The position numbers and the translations under genes are program-made. Positions 9,420 through 17,586 of a DNA stretch of 33,752 bases are shown one piece after another. How positions within the stretch are numbered: the first letter of the stretch is position 1; each line of letters opens with the position of its first letter. This stretch comes from Acidimicrobiia bacterium. GTDB taxonomy: Bacteria; Actinomycetota; Acidimicrobiia; Spongiisociales; Spongiisociaceae. Where the stretch lies: NCBI GenBank assembly GCA_011523635.1, contig WTGI01000019.1, forward strand, positions 1-33,752. Reading direction: 5' to 3'. The notes under the pieces were generated by a model. The model was not told the DNA's origin. It did no database searches and worked only from the letters and a program-made list of their open reading frames with translations.

Positions 9420-10994
9420 TTACCGGGCCCGATGCACCCCGAAGACCTGCCGCAGGGCCTCCGAGACTTCGCCCAGCGTGGCGCCTCCGGCGAGGGCATC
9501 TTTCATCGGGTACATGATATTGCCGGTTCCGCGAGCCGTCTCCACCAGCCGCTCCAGTGATCCATCCACCACCTGCTGGTCGCGGCCGGCGCGCCACGCC
9601 CGCACCCTCGATCGCTGGTCGGCTTCGAGGGCCGGATCGACGCTCAGGGCCTGCACCGCCGGACCGGTGTCGTCCGTGAACCGGTTCACCCCCACCACCG
9701 TGTCCTGCCCGTTCTCGACTCGCATCGAGGCCCGGTAGGAGGCCTCCTCTATCTCGCTCTGCGGGAAACCCTGCTCGATGGCAGCCACCGCCCCACCCAG
9801 GCGATCGATCTCGTCGATGATCCCGCCGGCGGCCTCCTCCAGCCGGTCGGTGAGGCTCTCAACGAAGTAGGAGCCGGCCAGAGGATCGACCGTGTCGGCC
9901 ACGCCCGATTCCGCCACGAGGATCTGCTGGGTGCGCAAGGCGATGGTGGCGGAGCGCTCGGTGGGCAGGCCGAGCGCCTCGTCGAACGCGTTGGTGTGGA
10001 GCGACTGGGTCCCGCCCAGCGCGGCCGCCAGCGCCTGGATGGTGGTGCGGATGATGTTGTTCTCGGGTTGCTGGGCGGTGAGCGTGGAGCCGGCCGTCTG
10101 GGTGTGGAACCGCATGCGCTGCGCGGCCGGGCCGGTGGCGTCGAAGCGATCCCGCATGATGTGTGCCCACATGCGCCGGGCGGCCCGGAACTTTGCCGCC
10201 TCCTCGAACAGATGGTTGTGCGAGTTCCAGAAGAACGACAGGCGCGGGGCGAACCCCTCCACCTCAAGGCCGGCCTCTACGGCGGCTTCCACGTAGGCGA
10301 TGCCGTTGGCGAGGGTGAAAGCGATCTCCTGGGCGGCTGTGGAGCCGGCCTCACGGATGTGATAGCCGCTTATCGAGATAGTGTTCCAGCCGGGAAGCTC
10401 CTGGCCGCAGTAGGCGAACAGATCGGTGACCAGGCGCATGGACGCCCTCGGCGGGTATATGTAGGTTCCCCTGGCGATGTACTCCTTCAGGATGTCGTTC
10501 TGCACGGTTCCCCGGATCCGCTCCGGTGGGGTGCCCTGCTCCTCGGCCACCAGTTGGTAGAGCAGCAGGAGCACGGGCGCCGTGGCGTTGATGGTCATCG
10601 AGGTGGTCACCTCGCCGAGCGGCAACCCGTCGAGAAGAGCCCGCATGTCGGCCAGGCTGTCGATGGCCACCCCCACCTTGCCGACCTCGCCCTCCGCCAG
10701 CGGGAAGTCCGAGTCGAACCCCATCTGGGTAGGTAGGTCGAAGGCGGTGGAGATACCGGTCTGACCGGCGGCCAGGAGGGCCTTGAAACGCTGGTTGGTC
10801 TGGCGGGCGGTGCCGAAACCGGCGTATTGGCGGATGGTCCAGGGCCGGCCCCGATACATGGTCGGATAGGGACCGCGCGTGAAGGGGAAGCTCCCGGGCT
10901 CACCGAGATCGCCGTGGGGCACCGGGCCGTAGACCGCGTCGATCTCCAGGTCGCTGGAGGTGACGCGTCGCCGCGGTGCCGGAGAATTGGACAC
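9420..10994 (-). CDS. mcmA1: Methylmalonyl-CoA mutase, catalytic (N-terminal-type) subunit without B12 domain
   Basis: About 524 residues forming the TIM-barrel catalytic half of methylmalonyl-CoA mutase, which interconverts (R)-methylmalonyl-CoA and succinyl-CoA. Seen: [19 protein letters not shown] and [67 protein letters not shown] and [16 protein letters not shown]. The protein stops before the C-terminal cobalamin-binding domain of one-piece mutases, so a separate B12 subunit must be encoded elsewhere; none is in the window. The frame is open to ATG 11033, but a minus-strand TATGAT box (11029-11034) overlaps that start, so GTG 10992-10994, with AGGA about 13 bases upstream, is preferred. 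The exact start is uncertain. The pairing with the propionyl-CoA carboxylase genes fits odd-chain and branched acyl-CoA breakdown. An isobutyryl-CoA mutase is less likely from the [11 protein letters not shown] and AFDLPTQ motifs. Confidence 0.9.
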   Translation of the reverse strand: MSNSPAPRRRVTSSDLEIDAVYGPVPHGDLGEPGSFPFTRGPYPTMYRGRPWTIRQYAGFGTARQTNQRFKALLAAGQTGISTAFDLPTQMGFDSDFPLAEGEVGKVGVAIDSLADMRALLDGLPLGEVTTSMTINATAPVLLLLYQLVAEEQGTPPERIRGTVQNDILKEYIARGTYIYPPRASMRLVTDLFAYCGQELPGWNTISISGYHIREAGSTAAQEIAFTLANGIAYVEAAVEAGLEVEGFAPRLSFFWNSHNHLFEEAAKFRAARRMWAHIMRDRFDATGPAAQRMRFHTQTAGSTLTAQQPENNIIRTTIQALAAALGGTQSLHTNAFDEALGLPTERSATIALRTQQILVAESGVADTVDPLAGSYFVESLTDRLEEAAGGIIDEIDRLGGAVAAIEQGFPQSEIEEASYRASMRVENGQDTVVGVNRFTDDTGPAVQALSVDPALEADQRSRVRAWRAGRDQQVVDGSLERLVETARGTGNIMYPMKDALAGGATLGEVSEALRQVFGVHRAR

Positions 10995-11003
10995 GGGCGG
11001 GGG

Positions 11004-11034
11004 TATCCTGGCTAGCCGATGACCAGGCATCATA
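11004..11034. promoter_or_regulatory. Overlapping divergent -10 boxes between the mutase and PBP genes
   Basis: TATCCT at 11004-11009 on the plus strand could be the -10 of the PBP gene (start 11045), and TATGAT on the minus strand (11029-11034) the -10 of the mutase gene (start 10994). The boxes lie within 31 bases and face each other's transcript start, so the two promoters may interfere. No convincing -35 boxes are seen. Confidence 0.4.
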
Positions 11035-11044
11035 ACGGTCTGTC

Positions 11045-13519
11045 GTGACCGGCCCGAACATCCACGACGTCGAGCGGGGCGAACTGAAGCGCCGGTGGTC
11101 GCTCGCTCTGGTGCTGAGCGTGGCCATCGCGATGATCGTCGCCACCTGGATCGGGCTCTTCGGCTTCCTCGGAGTCAACGCCGCATACGCGACATTCGAC
11201 CGGCTCCTGGACCGGTGGCTTCCGCAGGTCGAGATCGAACCCACCCTGCTGGCCCTGCCCGACCTGTCCCGGGTGTCCCGGGTCTACACCGAGGACGGGA
11301 CCCTCCTCGCCGAGCTGCACGCCGGGCGGGTCTCCGAGCCCGTCCGCTTCGTCGACGTTCCCGAACACCTCGTCTCCGCCATACTGGCCGCCGAGGACGG
11401 GGACTACTTCGACCACCAGGGGGTCGACTTCACCGCGATCGCCAGCGCGGTGCGCGATCACCTGACCGGCGTGGACCGGCGGGGCGGGTCGACCATCACC
11501 CAGCAGGTGGTCAAGAACAACATCGTCGGCGACGAGCAGACCATCCAGCGCAAGATCCTGGAAGCGCTGTACGCCATCGAGCTCGAGCAGCGGCACACCA
11601 AGCAGAGGATCCTCCAGTTCTACATGAACTCGGTCTACTTCGGCTGGTCCGCATACGGGGTGGCGGCCGCCGCCCGAGAGTACTTCGACAAGGACCTCGC
11701 CGACCTCACCATCGCCGAGGCGGCCACCCTGGCCGTCACCATCCGCAACCCCACCCTGTACGACCCCCGCCGCCAGCCGGAGCGGGCCGAGGACCGGCGC
11801 AACGATGTGATCGACGCCATGGCGGCGTCCGGGTTCATCGGTTACGTGGAGGCCGCCGAGGCCAAGGAGGACCCCTTCCTAATCAAGCAGCCGGAGCCGT
11901 TCACGAGCCGGGCCGAACACGTGGTGGCCGAGGTGCGCCGCCAGATCCTCAACGACCGGGAGTTCGACGAGTACTTGGGCGTGACCAACGAGGAGCGCCG
12001 CCAGGCGCTATTCGGATGTCCTGCCCATGAGGAGGACTGCGAGGGAGGCGGCGGGCTCAAGATCTACGTGACGGTGGACCTCGACCTCCAGGATGCGGCC
12101 AACCGGATCCTGCAGTCATGGCTTCCTCTACCGGACGAGGAGAGCACCGACAGCAGGGGCGCTCCGACGGGGGCCATCGCCATGGTCGAGAACCACACCG
12201 GAGCCGTCCTGGCTATGTCGTCCGGGCTGCCGTTCGAGCAGGAGCAGTTCGATCTGGTCATCCAGGGCCGCCGCAATCCGGGCTCCGCCTTCAAGCCCTT
12301 CGTGCTGGTCGCCTACCTCGAGGCCGGCGGGAGCCTCCAGTCGTACTGGGATGCCCGCAGCCCCTTGGAGATCGAGTGCGAGGATCCGTGCGGTCCCGAC
12401 GGCGGTTACGTCTGGACCGTGCGCAATGCGGGCTCGGTCGACGACCTGCTCACGGTGGCACAGGCCACCGAGCGCTCGGTCAACACGGTCTACGCGCAAC
12501 TCTCCGTCCTGGTGGGGCCCAGGGCAATCATCCGCACCGCCCACACGATGGGCATCACATCGGATCTGGAGGAGGTCTATTCCCTGGCGCTGGGCGCCGG
12601 CGTGGTGAGCCCGCTCGAGATGGCCTCCGCATACAGCACCTTCGCGACCAACGGCGTTCACGCCGAGCCGTACCTGATCTCCCTGATCACCACCGACGAA
12701 GGAGACGTGATCTACCAGCGTGGCGTCAAGACCTCCCAGGCAATCGATCCGGTGCTGGCGGCCGCAGTGCGCAGGCCGATGGAACGGGTGGTCTGCTGCG
12801 GCACCGCCCGGCGGGCGGACATCGAGGGTGTCGCCCAGGCCGGCAAGACCGGGACCCACCAGGCCTACCGGGACGCCTGGTTCGTGGGATACGTTCCCAA
12901 CTTCAGCACCGCGGTCTGGGTGGGCTACCCGGACGAGCAGATCTCGCTGGAGGACGTGGTGATAAACGGGGAAACCTACTCCCGGGTCTTCGGCGGTTCG
13001 GTTCCGGCGCCTATCTGGAAGGAGTTCATGGAGGTGGTACTGGCCAAGTACCCGGCGGGCGAGTTCCCGAGCAGCCTGGGCATCGGCTACTACAACGAGC
13101 TCCCCTTCACCGTGGTACCGGATCTGACCGGGTTGACCGCCCCCGAAGCTCGCGACGCAGTCCTCGGCGCCCACCTCATGGCGGAGGTGGAGGAGGTGCT
13201 GTCGCCCGAGCCTCAGGGCACCGTGCTGGCGTCGAATCCCGCAGCCGGGCTCGAGGTGGACCAGGGATCGACCGTGACCATCCAGGTGGCCGGCGCGACC
13301 AGCGTTCTGGTCGTGCCGGTGCTGGAGGGGCTCAGCTCGGAGGAAGCGCTGGAGGCCATACAGCTCGCCCAGGAGGAAGCCGGAACGGCGGTCGCCATCG
13401 AGATCCTCTACCAGCCGGCCGACGATGCCGAGTCGGTGGACCGCGTCCTGCTGACGGTACCGTCCACCGGCGAACTGGTGCCTACGGACGGCGTTCTCTC
13501 CTTGGTGATCGGCAGCTAG
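11045..13519 (+). CDS. ponA: Class A penicillin-binding protein with two PASTA domains
   Basis: 824 residues. It polymerises and crosslinks peptidoglycan outside the membrane. Order: short cytoplasmic tail, one membrane helix (about 17-42), GT51 transglycosylase (about 75-255) with catalytic Glu117 in [12 protein letters not shown] and [13 protein letters not shown], then the transpeptidase with S414-x-x-K417 (GSAFKPF), S478-V-N480 and K601-T-G-T (AGKTGTH). Two C-terminal PASTA repeats follow (about 695-760 and 762-824; [13 protein letters not shown] and [13 protein letters not shown]). All catalytic residues are present. This is the PonA1/PonA2-like layout of actinomycetes; PASTA domains bind muropeptides or aid protein contacts. 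GTG start, no clear ribosome site. It is followed by heptamer array 3. Confidence 0.93.
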   Translation: MTGPNIHDVERGELKRRWSLALVLSVAIAMIVATWIGLFGFLGVNAAYATFDRLLDRWLPQVEIEPTLLALPDLSRVSRVYTEDGTLLAELHAGRVSEPVRFVDVPEHLVSAILAAEDGDYFDHQGVDFTAIASAVRDHLTGVDRRGGSTITQQVVKNNIVGDEQTIQRKILEALYAIELEQRHTKQRILQFYMNSVYFGWSAYGVAAAAREYFDKDLADLTIAEAATLAVTIRNPTLYDPRRQPERAEDRRNDVIDAMAASGFIGYVEAAEAKEDPFLIKQPEPFTSRAEHVVAEVRRQILNDREFDEYLGVTNEERRQALFGCPAHEEDCEGGGGLKIYVTVDLDLQDAANRILQSWLPLPDEESTDSRGAPTGAIAMVENHTGAVLAMSSGLPFEQEQFDLVIQGRRNPGSAFKPFVLVAYLEAGGSLQSYWDARSPLEIECEDPCGPDGGYVWTVRNAGSVDDLLTVAQATERSVNTVYAQLSVLVGPRAIIRTAHTMGITSDLEEVYSLALGAGVVSPLEMASAYSTFATNGVHAEPYLISLITTDEGDVIYQRGVKTSQAIDPVLAAAVRRPMERVVCCGTARRADIEGVAQAGKTGTHQAYRDAWFVGYVPNFSTAVWVGYPDEQISLEDVVINGETYSRVFGGSVPAPIWKEFMEVVLAKYPAGEFPSSLGIGYYNELPFTVVPDLTGLTAPEARDAVLGAHLMAEVEEVLSPEPQGTVLASNPAAGLEVDQGSTVTIQVAGATSVLVVPVLEGLSSEEALEAIQLAQEEAGTAVAIEILYQPADDAESVDRVLLTVPSTGELVPTDGVLSLVIGS

Positions 13520-13525
13520 CTTTTG

Positions 13526-13586
13526 CTAGTTGCTAGTTGATGTTATCACACATTGCCCACTGACCACTGACTACTGATCACTGACG
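13526..13586. repeat. Heptamer repeat array 3 downstream of the PBP gene
   Basis: Two exact CTAGTTG copies (13526-13539), a 19-base spacer, then four consecutive ACTnnnn heptamers (13559-13586: ACTGACC, ACTGACT, ACTGATC, ACTGACG). It has the same 7-base period and order as the arrays at 1877 and 7958, but here the second half has drifted to ACTGAC, so the long hairpin of the other two is lost. It starts 6 bases after the PBP stop, and the next gene is on the same strand. Confidence 0.7.
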
Positions 13587-13632
13587 AACGACAACAGATA
13601 TAACCTGTGTTCCGATAGTCCGATATCATTCG

Positions 13633-13648
13633 ACTCTTGAACAAGAGT
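13633..13648. promoter_or_regulatory. Inverted repeat in an AT-rich intergenic island
   Basis: ACTCTTG-AA-CAAGAGT is a perfect 7-base inverted repeat within 13587-13717, a stretch far richer in A and T than its surroundings. It lies about 50 bases upstream of the promoter proposed for the next gene, so it could be an operator. A terminator for the PBP gene is less likely, because what follows is GGGAAAAAATTTT and not a direct T run. Confidence 0.35.
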
Positions 13649-13682
13649 GGGAAAAAATTTTGAGAACGCTAAAAATAGTCTA

Positions 13683-13711
13683 TTGATCGAATACGCGTTC
13701 GGCGGCATATT
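13683..13711 (+). promoter_or_regulatory. Sigma-70-like promoter for the 13718 gene
   Basis: TTGATC (13683-13688), a 17-base spacer and CATATT (13706-13711), each matching 4 of 6 consensus bases. Transcription would start at or next to the ATG at 13718, giving a leaderless message. Confidence 0.45.
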
Positions 13712-13717
13712 GGGGTC

Positions 13718-14173
13718 ATGCGGTTCGCAGCGCCCGGTACTGTCCGTCAAGACGAACGTCCTCCCGTCGCCACGGGCATCGCGCCATTACCGGGCGCCGC
13801 GCTCCGCGTGTCGGCGCAGGAGCGCTACCGGATCACCCCCCGGCTCTGGCCCGAGCGCCTCTGCTCCGGGGTGGAACCGTCCCATCCGTACGTGCTGACC
13901 TACTGGACGGCCGCCCTGGGACCCAACGCCGTATCTGAGCTCCTGCGGCTGATCATGGCGGCCAAGCGCCGGTCGGAGATCCCGCACCCGGTCTTCCTAT
14001 CGGTGTTCTGCCGCGAGGGCCTGGTCCACTTCCACAGCCGGGCGGTGTGGGTCCGGCCGCTGCTCCCCCCGCTCGGACGCCATCACGTCGGCCGTCTCGC
14101 CCCGCGACTGCGCCAGCAGCATCGCCGCGACCTGCTTTCGGTTCACTATCCGAGGCCTATCGGCAAGTACTAG
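13718..14173 (+). CDS. Hypothetical protein, 151 residues
   Basis: I do not recognise this protein. The frame has the strong G/C third-position preference of a real gene and ends in a proper TAG. It is basic, with many Arg and His in the last 40 residues (GRHHVGRLAPRLRQQHRRD). A central segment has alternating hydrophobic stretches (HPYVLTYWTAALGPNAVSELL and HPVFLSVFCREGLVHF, within 56-106). No signal peptide or membrane helix is evident. An upstream promoter with a leaderless start supports ATG 13718. It stands alone between the PBP and sirtuin genes. A small RNA- or DNA-binding protein would fit the charge, but there is no motif to show it. Confidence 0.6.
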   Translation: MRFAAPGTVRQDERPPVATGIAPLPGAALRVSAQERYRITPRLWPERLCSGVEPSHPYVLTYWTAALGPNAVSELLRLIMAAKRRSEIPHPVFLSVFCREGLVHFHSRAVWVRPLLPPLGRHHVGRLAPRLRQQHRRDLLSVHYPRPIGKY

Positions 14174-14191
14174 AAGGGGTTACCCGATGCA

Positions 14192-14205
14192 TTAGTTGTT
14201 AGTCA
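14192..14205. repeat. Weak heptamer pair after the 13718 gene
   Basis: TTAGTTG and TTAGTCA (14192-14205) lie 19 bases after the stop at 14173 and resemble the CTAGTTG half of the other arrays. No phased ACTnnnn half follows, so this may be a decayed or partial copy. Confidence 0.35.
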
Positions 14206-14249
14206 TCGGTTGGATCTATCCACTGTCCACCAGCATCCGGCAGGCCTCC

Positions 14250-14255
14250 TAGCAT
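14250..14255 (+). promoter_or_regulatory. Leaderless -10 box of the sirtuin gene
   Basis: TAGCAT followed by exactly 7 bases and then ATG 14263. The message would begin at the start codon, and there is no ribosome-binding site. The same geometry precedes 15075, 23039 (-) and 31383 (-). Confidence 0.6.
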
Positions 14256-14262
14256 CCTGACG

Positions 14263-15018
14263 ATGACAGCCGACCCGATCGAACGGGCCGCCGACCTGCT
14301 GCGCGGTTCGAGCAGCCTGCTGGTCTTCACCGGCGCCGGGATCTCGACCGAGTCCGGGATCCCCGACTTCCGCGGCCCCGACGGCCTGTGGAGCACCGTC
14401 GACCCCGAAGACTTCACCTTCGAGCGCTACCTGCAGTCCGCCGCCGCCCGCCGGAGGAGCTGGATCAGGTGGTCCACGTCACCCCTGCGCCGGGCCAGGC
14501 CCAACCAGGGGCACCTGGCGATAGCCGAGCTGGCCCGGATCGGTCGCCTGGCGGGCTGCGTGACGCAGAACATCGACGGGCTCCACCGGGTGGCCGGCCT
14601 GGCGGATGATCTGCTGGTCGAGGTACACGGAAACGTCTGGACGGTCCGCTGCCTCATGTGCCCGGCCGAATGGCCCACCCAGACCGTGTTCGACCGGGTG
14701 GAAGGCGGCGAGGAGGACCCGCACTGCCCTCGCTGCGGCGGCCTCATCAAGCTGACGGTGATCTCGTTCGGCCAGGCCATGCCGACCGCGGAGATGCACC
14801 GGGGGTACGCCATGGCGCAGGCCGCGGACGCGGTGCTGGCGGTGGGCACCACCCTGTCGGTCTGGCCGGCCGCCGACATCCCACTGACCGCCGCCCGCCG
14901 CGGTGTGCCCTTCGTGATCGTGAACCTCGGCCCGACAGACTGTGACCAGATCGCCGACCTCAAGGTCGAGGCCGGCGCCGGCCCCACCATGAGCAGACTG
15001 GTCGGGCTTCTCGGCTAG
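14263..15018 (+). CDS. cobB: Sir2-family NAD-dependent protein deacylase
   Basis: 251 residues, a typical bacterial sirtuin. It removes acyl groups from lysine using NAD+. Motifs: GAGISTESGIPDFRG (24-38) and TQNIDGLH (101-108) bind NAD; His122 in VEVHGN is the catalytic base; Cys130, Cys133, Cys155 and Cys158 form the zinc site. Its own leaderless promoter precedes it. Sirtuins often control acyl-CoA synthetases, so it could regulate the acyl-CoA enzymes upstream, but nothing here shows that. A short CGGGC-GCC-GCCCG hairpin (15019-15031) directly follows the stop. Confidence 0.9.
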   Translation: MTADPIERAADLLRGSSSLLVFTGAGISTESGIPDFRGPDGLWSTVDPEDFTFERYLQSAAARRRSWIRWSTSPLRRARPNQGHLAIAELARIGRLAGCVTQNIDGLHRVAGLADDLLVEVHGNVWTVRCLMCPAEWPTQTVFDRVEGGEEDPHCPRCGGLIKLTVISFGQAMPTAEMHRGYAMAQAADAVLAVGTTLSVWPAADIPLTAARRGVPFVIVNLGPTDCDQIADLKVEAGAGPTMSRLVGLLG

Positions 15019-15061
15019 CGGGCGCCGCCCGGCACCCGCCACCAAGTCCCAGTTCCGACAC

Positions 15062-15067
15062 TAGCCT
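15062..15067 (+). promoter_or_regulatory. Leaderless -10 box of the rhodanese-E1 gene
   Basis: TAGCCT, 7 bases, then ATG 15075. It shows that this gene is probably transcribed separately from the sirtuin gene 56 bases upstream. Confidence 0.6.
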
Positions 15068-15074
15068 GCCTGGC

Positions 15075-16238
15075 ATGGGCGCTTCCTACATGGACCTCGT
15101 CACCGAGGCCCGTCGCCGGATCACGGAGATCTCGGCCGATCAACTGGCCTCGCTCGACCCCTCCCGGATCATCCTGATCGACGTCCGGGAGGACCTCGAA
15201 GTGGAACAGGGCAAGATCCCGGGTGCCTACCACATCCCCCGAGGGGTGCTGGAGGGCAGCATCCACCTCGTATCCCCGCCCACCGACCAACCCATGGTGG
15301 TCTACTGCGGGTCGGGGGCCCGCTCGGCGCTGGCCGCATCCACACTCCGGACCATGGGCTACTCCAATGCCTGTTCGCTGGCGGGCGGATTCCAGGAGTG
15401 GAGGGCCCGCGGGGGTCCGTGGGAGCTGCCCAGCCGCCTGCCCGACGATCAGTTGAAGCGCTACGACCGCCACATCCGGCTCCCGGAGATCGGGGAGGCC
15501 GGCCAGCGCAAGCTGCTCGACTCGCGGGTCGTGATCGTGGGCGCCGGCGGTCTGGGCTCGCCGGCCGCCCTCTACCTGGCCGCCGCGGGCGTGGGAACCC
15601 TCGGCCTCGTCGACCATGACCGGGTGGACATCAGCAACCTGCAGCGCCAGGTACTGCACAGCACCCGGACGGTGGGCAACCCCAAGGTGGAGTCGGCCCG
15701 GGACACCATCCGGGCCCTCAACCCGGACGTGTCCGTACAGACCATGGACCAACGCCTGGGCGCCTCGAACGCACTGGAAATCCTTGATGGCTACGACATC
15801 ATCATCGACGGCGCCGACAACTTCCCCACCCGGTACCTGATCAACGACGTCTCGGTCCGTCTGCAGGTCCCGGTGGTGCATGGATCGGTCTTCCGCTTCG
15901 AGGGGCAGGTCAGCCTGTTCGACCCGGCAGAGGGGCCGTGTTACCGGTGCCTGTTCCCCGAGCCCCCCGCACCCGAGCTGGCGCCCAACTGCGAGGAGGC
16001 CGGCGTGCTGGGCGTCCTTCCGGGCGTGGTGGGAACGCTGCAGGCGGCCGAGGCCATCAAGTGGCTGGTCGGGGTCGGGGAGGGCCTGGCGGGACGGCTG
16101 CTCACACTCGATGTTCTCAGCCAGCGGTTCCGCATCCTCCGGTTCGGCAGGAATCCGGATTGCCCCTCCTGCGCGGACCCGGACGCGCCTCCGCCCATCG
16201 TGGACTACGACCAGACCTGCCGGGCGGTCGTGGAGTGA
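15075..16238 (+). CDS. moeB: Rhodanese - E1-like (MoeB/ThiF) sulfur-carrier adenylyltransferase fusion
   Basis: 387 residues in two parts. Residues about 15-115 are a rhodanese domain with active Cys78 in VVYCGSGARSA. Residues about 125-387 are a ThiF/MoeB adenylyltransferase with VIVGAGGLGSPAALY (153-167), DRVDISNLQRQ (182-192), DGADNFPTRY (245-254), zinc cysteines C289-x2-C292 and C363-x2-C366, and Cys306 in the loop where E1 enzymes hold a catalytic Cys. The E1 part adenylates the C-terminal glycine of small sulfur carriers (MoaD, ThiS, CysO) and the rhodanese delivers sulfur. In the usual MoeZ the rhodanese is at the C-terminus; here it comes first. The stop (16236-16238) directly abuts that of the convergent gene. 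The carrier it serves is not in the window. Confidence 0.9.
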   Translation: MGASYMDLVTEARRRITEISADQLASLDPSRIILIDVREDLEVEQGKIPGAYHIPRGVLEGSIHLVSPPTDQPMVVYCGSGARSALAASTLRTMGYSNACSLAGGFQEWRARGGPWELPSRLPDDQLKRYDRHIRLPEIGEAGQRKLLDSRVVIVGAGGLGSPAALYLAAAGVGTLGLVDHDRVDISNLQRQVLHSTRTVGNPKVESARDTIRALNPDVSVQTMDQRLGASNALEILDGYDIIIDGADNFPTRYLINDVSVRLQVPVVHGSVFRFEGQVSLFDPAEGPCYRCLFPEPPAPELAPNCEEAGVLGVLPGVVGTLQAAEAIKWLVGVGEGLAGRLLTLDVLSQRFRILRFGRNPDCPSCADPDAPPPIVDYDQTCRAVVE

Positions 16239-17513
16239 TCAGCGCGCCCCGAAACCGCTGAGAAGGGTCCAGAAGCTCCTTCCCAGGATCTCGAGATCGA
16301 GCCACGGGCTCATGTGCTTTACGTAGAACAGGTCGTAAGTCAGCTTCTCCACGGTGCCGGCCTCGCCATCGGCGTATCCGTGGTTGACCTGCGCCCAGCC
16401 GGTGCATCCGGGTCGGACGAGATGGCGCTGGGAGTAGAAGGGGATGGTCCGATCGAAGCGCTTCACGAACTCCACCTGCTCGGGCCTCGGTCCCACCAGG
16501 CTCAGGTCTCCCTTGAGTACGTTCCACAACTGCGGTAGCTCATCGAGCCGGTATCGCCGGATGGTGCGGGCCGCAGGCACTACCCGATCGTCGTCGGGGC
16601 TGGTGAAGGACGCCCCCTTCCGATCGGGATCATGCCACATGGAGCGGAACTTGTACTGCGTGAAGTGGCCCCCTCCCCGGCCCACGCGGATCTGGCGGTA
16701 GATGACCGGCCCCGGCGAGCTGAGGCGGGTGACGGCCGCCGTCACCCCGGCCAGGACGAGGGTGATCGGGGCGGTCAGGAGCACCACCAGAATGTCGAAG
16801 AGCCGCTTCCCCGGTAGGTAGGGAGCGGTCCTTATGACGGGCGTGGAGAGTTCCCAGCCCTCCACCAGAGCCACGATCGGCATCCGACCGGTATACATCT
16901 CGTAGACCTGCGAGATGGGACGCACGTCCAGCCCGGCCAGGGCGCAGGAGGAGACGTACTGGGCCATCCTGCGGGACAGCGCCGCCTTCAGATCGACCCC
17001 CAGCACCACTCCCGGCTCGAGCGGGTCCAGCCGAGCCTCGGTGGCCGGATCGACTACGGAGATCACGTCAGCATGGGGGGCGTTCCTGAGGTCGTCCACC
17101 AGGCTCTGCTCGCCGGTGATCAGGACCATCGCCTCGGTCCAGGGCCGGCGCCGCAGCCAGGCCCGATGGGTGATGGCTCCCACCACGAAACAGGCCACCG
17201 TCCAACCGATGAAGGAACGGGAGAAGTAGACCCGGGTAGCGACCAGAGCCAGCGCGGTAACCCCGACGACCATGAGGGTCACCGCCAGAGCCCGTCCGTA
17301 GCCGGGCCGGGTAGGACCACCCACCAGCAACCGTGACCCGACCCACTCGGCCCCTGCCAAGCCGGCGAGCATGATCATCAGGAGCGACCAGATCTGCGGC
17401 TCGAACTGCCAGGGGAAGATCGTGTCGAAGCTGATGATAGAGGCGACCAGCATCGACACGATGAGCGTGACCATGTCGAGCAGTGCTTGAGCCCTGAGGA
17501 ATCTGAGCCGCAT
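16239..17513 (-). CDS. Polyprenyl-phosphate sugar phosphotransferase (exopolysaccharide initiating enzyme)
   Basis: 424 residues. It transfers a sugar-1-phosphate to undecaprenyl phosphate in the membrane, the first step of many surface polysaccharides. Four N-terminal membrane helices (about 12-30, 41-58, 75-95, 101-118), a poorly conserved nucleotide-binding-like middle, a fifth helix (about 238-260), then the catalytic bacterial sugar transferase domain with SPGPVIYRQIRVGRGG, YKFRSMW, DELPQLWNVLKGD (324-336), GPRPE (341-345) and RPGCTGWAQVN. This is the WbaP/CpsE-like topology. The sugar is unknown. ATG 17511-17513; only a weak GGAG lies upstream. The gene may initiate the glycan made by the glycosyltransferases at 19950-33071, although leucyl aminopeptidase lies between. 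Confidence 0.88.
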   Translation of the reverse strand: MRLRFLRAQALLDMVTLIVSMLVASIISFDTIFPWQFEPQIWSLLMIMLAGLAGAEWVGSRLLVGGPTRPGYGRALAVTLMVVGVTALALVATRVYFSRSFIGWTVACFVVGAITHRAWLRRRPWTEAMVLITGEQSLVDDLRNAPHADVISVVDPATEARLDPLEPGVVLGVDLKAALSRRMAQYVSSCALAGLDVRPISQVYEMYTGRMPIVALVEGWELSTPVIRTAPYLPGKRLFDILVVLLTAPITLVLAGVTAAVTRLSSPGPVIYRQIRVGRGGGHFTQYKFRSMWHDPDRKGASFTSPDDDRVVPAARTIRRYRLDELPQLWNVLKGDLSLVGPRPEQVEFVKRFDRTIPFYSQRHLVRPGCTGWAQVNHGYADGEAGTVEKLTYDLFYVKHMSPWLDLEILGRSFWTLLSGFGAR

Positions 17514-17586
17514 CTAGGAGGTGCTCCGGTCGCCGGCAGGCTGCGCGCCGAGCGGGCAGCGCATCACCGACTCTCCCGGACAGAAC

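Noticed and set aside
12118-13536. Plus-strand open frame (472 codons) overlapping the PBP gene
   Set aside because: It is a +1-type shadow of the transpeptidase and PASTA region, dominated by Arg and Gly; the PBP frame has all catalytic motifs.
1877-13586. Heptamer arrays considered as CRISPR or as attachment sites
   Set aside because: Units are 7 bases without unique spacers, there are no cas genes, and no integrase lies nearby.
13633-13648. Inverted repeat considered as a LexA/SOS box or intrinsic terminator
   Set aside because: It lacks the GAAC-N4-GTTC core of actinobacterial SOS boxes, and no direct T run follows the stem.
13647-13898. 83-codon frame overlapping the start of the 13718 gene
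   Set aside because: It begins inside the AT-rich regulatory stretch and becomes a Ser/Arg/Pro-rich shadow of the 151-residue frame.
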